From positions 1 through 8,198 of the forward strand of contig JAYVSS010000063.1 in assembly GCA_043775075.1 (NCBI GenBank): a stretch of 8,198 nucleotides of DNA. Reading direction: 5' to 3'. The DNA comes from JANLQX01 sp043775075 (lineage in GTDB: Bacteria > Actinomycetota > Acidimicrobiia > Acidimicrobiales > JANYDT01). Every line of letters starts with the position of its first letter. Within the stretch, counting starts at the first letter, position 1. Shown here piece by piece: positions 6,540-8,198 of this stretch. The translations under genes and the position numbers were made by a program. The notes under the pieces are model-generated. The model worked only from the letters and a program-made list of their open reading frames with translations. It ran no database searches and had not been told where the DNA came from.

Positions 6540-6553
6540 CCGAGTTGACTCGG
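6540..6553 (+). repeat. Inverted repeat CCGAGT-TG-ACTCGG overlapping a TTGACT hexamer
   Basis: Perfect 6-bp arms with a 2-nt centre lie in the 96-nt gap between the 62- and 46-residue genes. TTGACT (6545-6550) inside it resembles a -35 box, but no good -10 follows at 16-19 nt. It is a possible operator. The rest of this gap shows only the -10-like TACGGT at 6593. Confidence 0.4.
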
Positions 6554-6592
6554 TCGTTGGTGCGGCGGCAAGTGGTACGTCCTGGGGCCGTC

Positions 6593-6598
6593 TACGGT
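6593..6598 (+). promoter_or_regulatory. Possible -10 element for leaderless 46-residue gene
   Basis: TACGGT fits TANNNT and ends 8 nt before the ATG at 6607, the distance expected of a leaderless transcript. No matching -35 is seen. The purine-rich GGGAG at 6600-6604 is only 2 nt from the ATG, too close for an ordinary ribosome site. Confidence 0.35.
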
Positions 6599-6606
6599 AG
6601 GGAGCC

Positions 6607-6747
6607 ATGATTCTCGCTGCGAATCCGTGGTTTTACTGGCTTGCTTGGGTCCTCATCGGCGGTGCGGTGAGTGGGATTGGCTTCACGCTGATCGGGTATT
6701 ACCTCAAGGTCGCCCGGAACAAGGTCAACCGCATCACCAAGCAGTAA
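6607..6747 (+). CDS. 46-residue single-span membrane protein
   Basis: I do not recognise the family. The protein begins MILAANPW, has one hydrophobic segment (about residues 9-33) containing a small-residue stretch GGAVSGIG (18-25) that could pack against another helix, and ends in a basic tail with five Lys/Arg residues among the last thirteen. By the positive-inside rule the C-terminus should be cytoplasmic. It is preceded by an in-frame stop at 6598, so ATG 6607 is the first usable start. Its stop is 7 nt before the tilS start, so the two are probably co-transcribed. Support for coding: an intact frame with a coherent membrane topology, tight spacing to tilS, and no other gene explaining the stretch. 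Confidence 0.7.
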   Translation: MILAANPWFYWLAWVLIGGAVSGIGFTLIGYYLKVARNKVNRITKQ

Positions 6748-6754
6748 GCGCCCG

Positions 6755-7696
6755 TTGGCTGACCGGGCCTTCCTTCACGCGATTGGCACTTCGCCCCTGG
6801 CGTCGTCACTCCTTGCCCGCTGTGCGTTTCGTACGGATGGATCAGCGTTCGACTGCGCAGTGTCGGGCGGAACAGACTCAACCGCCCTCGCTGTGTTGGC
6901 TGCGGCGGTGGCCGCCACGCACGGGCTCATGCTCCGCCTCGTGCATGTGGATCACGGGCTGCGTCCGTCTGCCTCCGATGATTCCCGCCTTGTCGTGTCC
7001 CTGGCCGAACGTCTCGGAGCGGAGTGCGTTGTGCATCAGCTCTCGCTCGAAGACGGGCCGAACCTCGAAGAGCGGGCCCGTGACGCCCGGTACGCCGTGC
7101 TCGCGGCCAACGTCTGCACCGGCCATACCGCCGATGACCTCGCTGAGACCGTCATCTTGCACCTTGTGCGAGGGGCCGGCCTGGACGGTGTGGCGTCGAT
7201 GGCCCGGGTCCGTCCCGGAGGGGTCTGCCGTCCGCTCCTCAGACTACGACGGGCCGACACCGAGGCTCTCTGTGTGTCGCTCGGTCTCTCAACGGTGGCC
7301 GACGAGATGAACGCCGATCGACGCTTTCGCCGGGTCCGCGTCCGTTCCGAGGTGATCCCGCTGCTCTCCGACGTGGCCGACCGAGACGTCGTGCCTCTCC
7401 TCGCCCGCCACGCGGAGGTCACCGCCGACGACGTGGCCTTGTTGGAGCAGCTCTCGACCGATATCAACCCGACAGCACGATGGGGCCTACGCGATGTCGC
7501 CCCGGCCCTCGCTCGTCGGGCGGTCCGTCGGTGGCTGGTGGCTGGTGGCGTGGGCGCGGGCCGATCGGTGGACTCGGCGACGCTCGACCGGGTGCTGGCG
7601 GTGGCTGACGGAACGTCGGTCGCCTGTGACGTAGGGGGCGGTTGGCTGGTGCGCCGCACCGACGGCCAGCTTCGCCTCGCCCGACCCGACGGGTAG
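6755..7696 (+). CDS. tilS: tRNA(Ile)-lysidine synthetase
   Basis: Attaches lysine to C34 of the CAU-anticodon tRNA-Ile using ATP, switching it from Met to Ile identity; essential in most bacteria. The protein is 313 residues. The N-type ATP-pyrophosphatase domain shows the P-loop SGGTDS (37-42), HVDHGLR (64-70), NLEERARDARY (103-113) and GHTADDLAET (123-132). The C-terminal half is shorter and more divergent, as in actinobacterial TilS lacking the long tRNA-binding extension of the E. coli enzyme. The TTG at 6755 is used as start because no in-frame ATG or GTG precedes the P-loop at a sensible distance; it lies 7 nt after the small membrane gene and has no clear Shine-Dalgarno. Its substrate tRNA is not among the three tRNAs in this window. 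Confidence 0.93.
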   Translation: MADRAFLHAIGTSPLASSLLARCAFRTDGSAFDCAVSGGTDSTALAVLAAAVAATHGLMLRLVHVDHGLRPSASDDSRLVVSLAERLGAECVVHQLSLEDGPNLEERARDARYAVLAANVCTGHTADDLAETVILHLVRGAGLDGVASMARVRPGGVCRPLLRLRRADTEALCVSLGLSTVADEMNADRRFRRVRVRSEVIPLLSDVADRDVVPLLARHAEVTADDVALLEQLSTDINPTARWGLRDVAPALARRAVRRWLVAGGVGAGRSVDSATLDRVLAVADGTSVACDVGGGWLVRRTDGQLRLARPDG

Positions 7697-7714
7697 CCAG
7701 CGTTGGGGTGCCGC

Positions 7715-7731
7715 CGCCGCCTTCGTCGGCG
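7715..7731 (+). terminator. Terminator-like hairpin after tilS
   Basis: CGCCG (7715-7719) pairs with CGGCG (7727-7731) around CCTTCGT, followed by TTTCCTCT. The stem is short but the T-rich tail on the + strand fits the end of tilS transcription, which here meets the convergent tRNA genes. Confidence 0.45.
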
Positions 7732-7757
7732 TTTCCTCTGGCCATTACTTATGTACC

Positions 7758-7833
7758 TGGTGGTCGGACTCGGGATCGATCCGAGGACCTCACGCTTTTC
7801 AGGCGTGCGCTCTACCAACTGAGCTATCCGACC
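7758..7833 (-). tRNA. tRNA-Phe (anticodon GAA)
   Basis: On the reverse strand, acceptor GGTCGGA pairs with TCCGACC. The D-stem is GCTC/GAGC. The anticodon stem is CACGC/GCGTG around CTGAAAA, anticodon GAA. The T-stem is CTCGG/CCGAG with loop ATCGATC. The discriminator is A and CCA is encoded (7758-7760 in complement). It lies downstream of tRNA-Asp on the same strand, with no evident promoter of its own. Confidence 0.95.
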
Positions 7834-7881
7834 GTGTTACATGTTGCTGGTACTCATCGGCGAACGAACCGCAGATGCAAA

Positions 7882-7905
7882 TCGACCCCCGCAGACGGGG
7901 GTCGA
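7882..7905 (-). terminator. Strong hairpin between tRNA-Asp and tRNA-Phe
   Basis: TCGACCCCCG (7882-7891) and CGGGGGTCGA (7896-7905) form a perfect 10-bp stem with a 4-nt loop. On the - strand it begins 2 nt after the tRNA-Asp CCA and is followed by ATTTGCAT on the far side, so it looks like an intrinsic terminator or a processing signal for tRNA-Asp. Confidence 0.65.
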
Positions 7906-7907
7906 AC

Positions 7908-7985
7908 TGGCGGACCCGACGGGATTTGAACCCGCGACCTCCGGCTTGACAGGCCGGCGTGCACTCCTGGCTGCACCACGGGTCC
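7908..7985 (-). tRNA. tRNA-Asp (anticodon GUC)
   Basis: On the reverse strand, acceptor GGACCCG pairs with CGGGTCC. The D-stem is GTGC/GCAC with a 10-nt loop. The anticodon stem is CCGGC/GCCGG around CTGTCAA, anticodon GTC. The T-stem is GCGGG/CCCGT (last pair G-T) with loop TTCAAAT. The discriminator is G, as expected for Asp, and CCA is encoded (7908-7910 in complement). Confidence 0.95.
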
Positions 7986-8001
7986 ATACCGTGGACTGAA
8001 G

Positions 8002-8029
8002 AACTTAGCAGACCACTCCAACCAACCAA
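8002..8029 (-). promoter_or_regulatory. Promoter for tRNA-Asp
   Basis: On the - strand, TTGGTT (8024-8029) is a -35-like hexamer, the spacer is 16 nt, and TAAGTT (8002-8007) is a TANNNT -10. The -10 ends 16 nt before the tRNA 5' end, allowing a short leader. Confidence 0.5.
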
Positions 8030-8123
8030 ACGGACTTTTTCGTCGTCGGAGTTGGTGTGCTCCCGACGTCGACCTTACCGTCGCCACCCGATGTCGGTCC
8101 ACGGACGCCGCCTTCAGAAAACT

Positions 8124-8134
8124 GTCATGATGAC
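8124..8134 (+). repeat. Small inverted repeat GTCAT-G-ATGAC before the last gene
   Basis: A perfect 5-bp dyad about 40 nt before the GTG at 8173; possibly an operator. The rest of the gap from 8030 to 8172 shows one imperfect longer dyad (8063-8071 with 8089-8097, one G-T) without a T-run, and no gene I can support. Confidence 0.3.
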
Positions 8135-8172
8135 CAATTCCGTCCATCGCGCAGTTCCGAGGGAGATAGTAC

Positions 8173-8198
8173 GTGAACATGACATCTGGGTATCCGGC
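8173..8198 (+). CDS. 5' end of a gene running off the window
   Basis: GTG at 8173 (or the in-frame ATG at 8179) starts a frame reading (M)NMTSGYP to the window edge. A good ribosome site, GAGGGAG (8159-8165), lies 7 nt upstream of the GTG. Only about 8 codons are visible, so the product cannot be named. Confidence 0.5.

Noticed and set aside
6627..7310. 227-codon + strand open frame overlapping the 46-residue gene and tilS
   Set aside because: Low-complexity Arg/Pro/Ser composition typical of a frame shadow in GC-rich DNA; tilS motifs occupy the other frame.
7758..7985. Idea that tilS sits beside its own substrate tRNA-Ile(CAU)
   Set aside because: The two neighbouring tRNAs read as Phe (GAA) and Asp (GUC); the third tRNA in the window is Thr (CGU).
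7854..8180. 108-codon - strand open frame over tRNA-Asp
   Set aside because: It runs through a well-formed tRNA gene and its promoter; composition is that of a chance frame.
1..8198. CRISPR array, insertion sequence, prophage or attachment site
   Set aside because: No regularly spaced repeats, transposase or integrase frames, or tRNA-flanking direct repeats were seen.

Overview
This window looks like chromosomal housekeeping DNA from a high-GC actinobacterium. The evidence is the GC-rich third codon positions, the Lys/Ala-rich tail on topoisomerase I, the topA-tmk-holB order, a SigR/SigH-type ECF sigma factor with a zinc anti-sigma factor, and several genes with little or no Shine-Dalgarno leader. 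A deep-branching class such as Acidimicrobiia is a plausible guess, but this is inference and not proven by the sequence. I see no mobile element, prophage, CRISPR array or rRNA.

Left part (1-4301, + strand): the 3' two thirds or so of topA (DNA topoisomerase I), then tmk (thymidylate kinase), then holB (DNA polymerase III delta'). tmk and holB overlap by one base (TGATG), with a GGAGG ribosome site inside the end of tmk. This is a DNA replication/topology/nucleotide operon. HolB carries an unusual acidic, proline-rich N-terminal extension of about 120 residues.

Middle (4376-6747, + strand): tRNA-Thr(CGU); a protein resembling spherulation-specific family 4 (Spherulin4); a SigR-like ECF sigma factor starting 10 nt after it; and, after an intergenic hairpin, an RsrA-like anti-sigma factor with exact C-x25-H-x3-C-x2-C zinc spacing. 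Next comes a 62-residue protein with a C-x4-C-x12-C-x2-H zinc-site pattern. Upstream of that gene lies a perfect match to the SigR/SigH promoter consensus (GGAAT-N18-GTT), ending only 9 nt before its ATG. The locus therefore looks like a thiol/oxidative-stress regulatory unit whose adjacent small zinc protein is a direct target, probably read from a leaderless transcript. A 46-residue single-span membrane protein follows.

Right part (6755-8198): tilS (tRNA-Ile lysidine synthetase) on +, a terminator-like hairpin, then convergent tRNA-Phe(GAA) and tRNA-Asp(GUC) on the - strand. A strong hairpin lies between the two tRNAs, and a recognisable promoter precedes tRNA-Asp. At the right edge a new + strand gene begins with a good ribosome site but runs out of the window after about 8 codons.

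The most interesting item is the SigR-like/RsrA-like pair and the neighbouring consensus-promoter small zinc protein (6287-6510).
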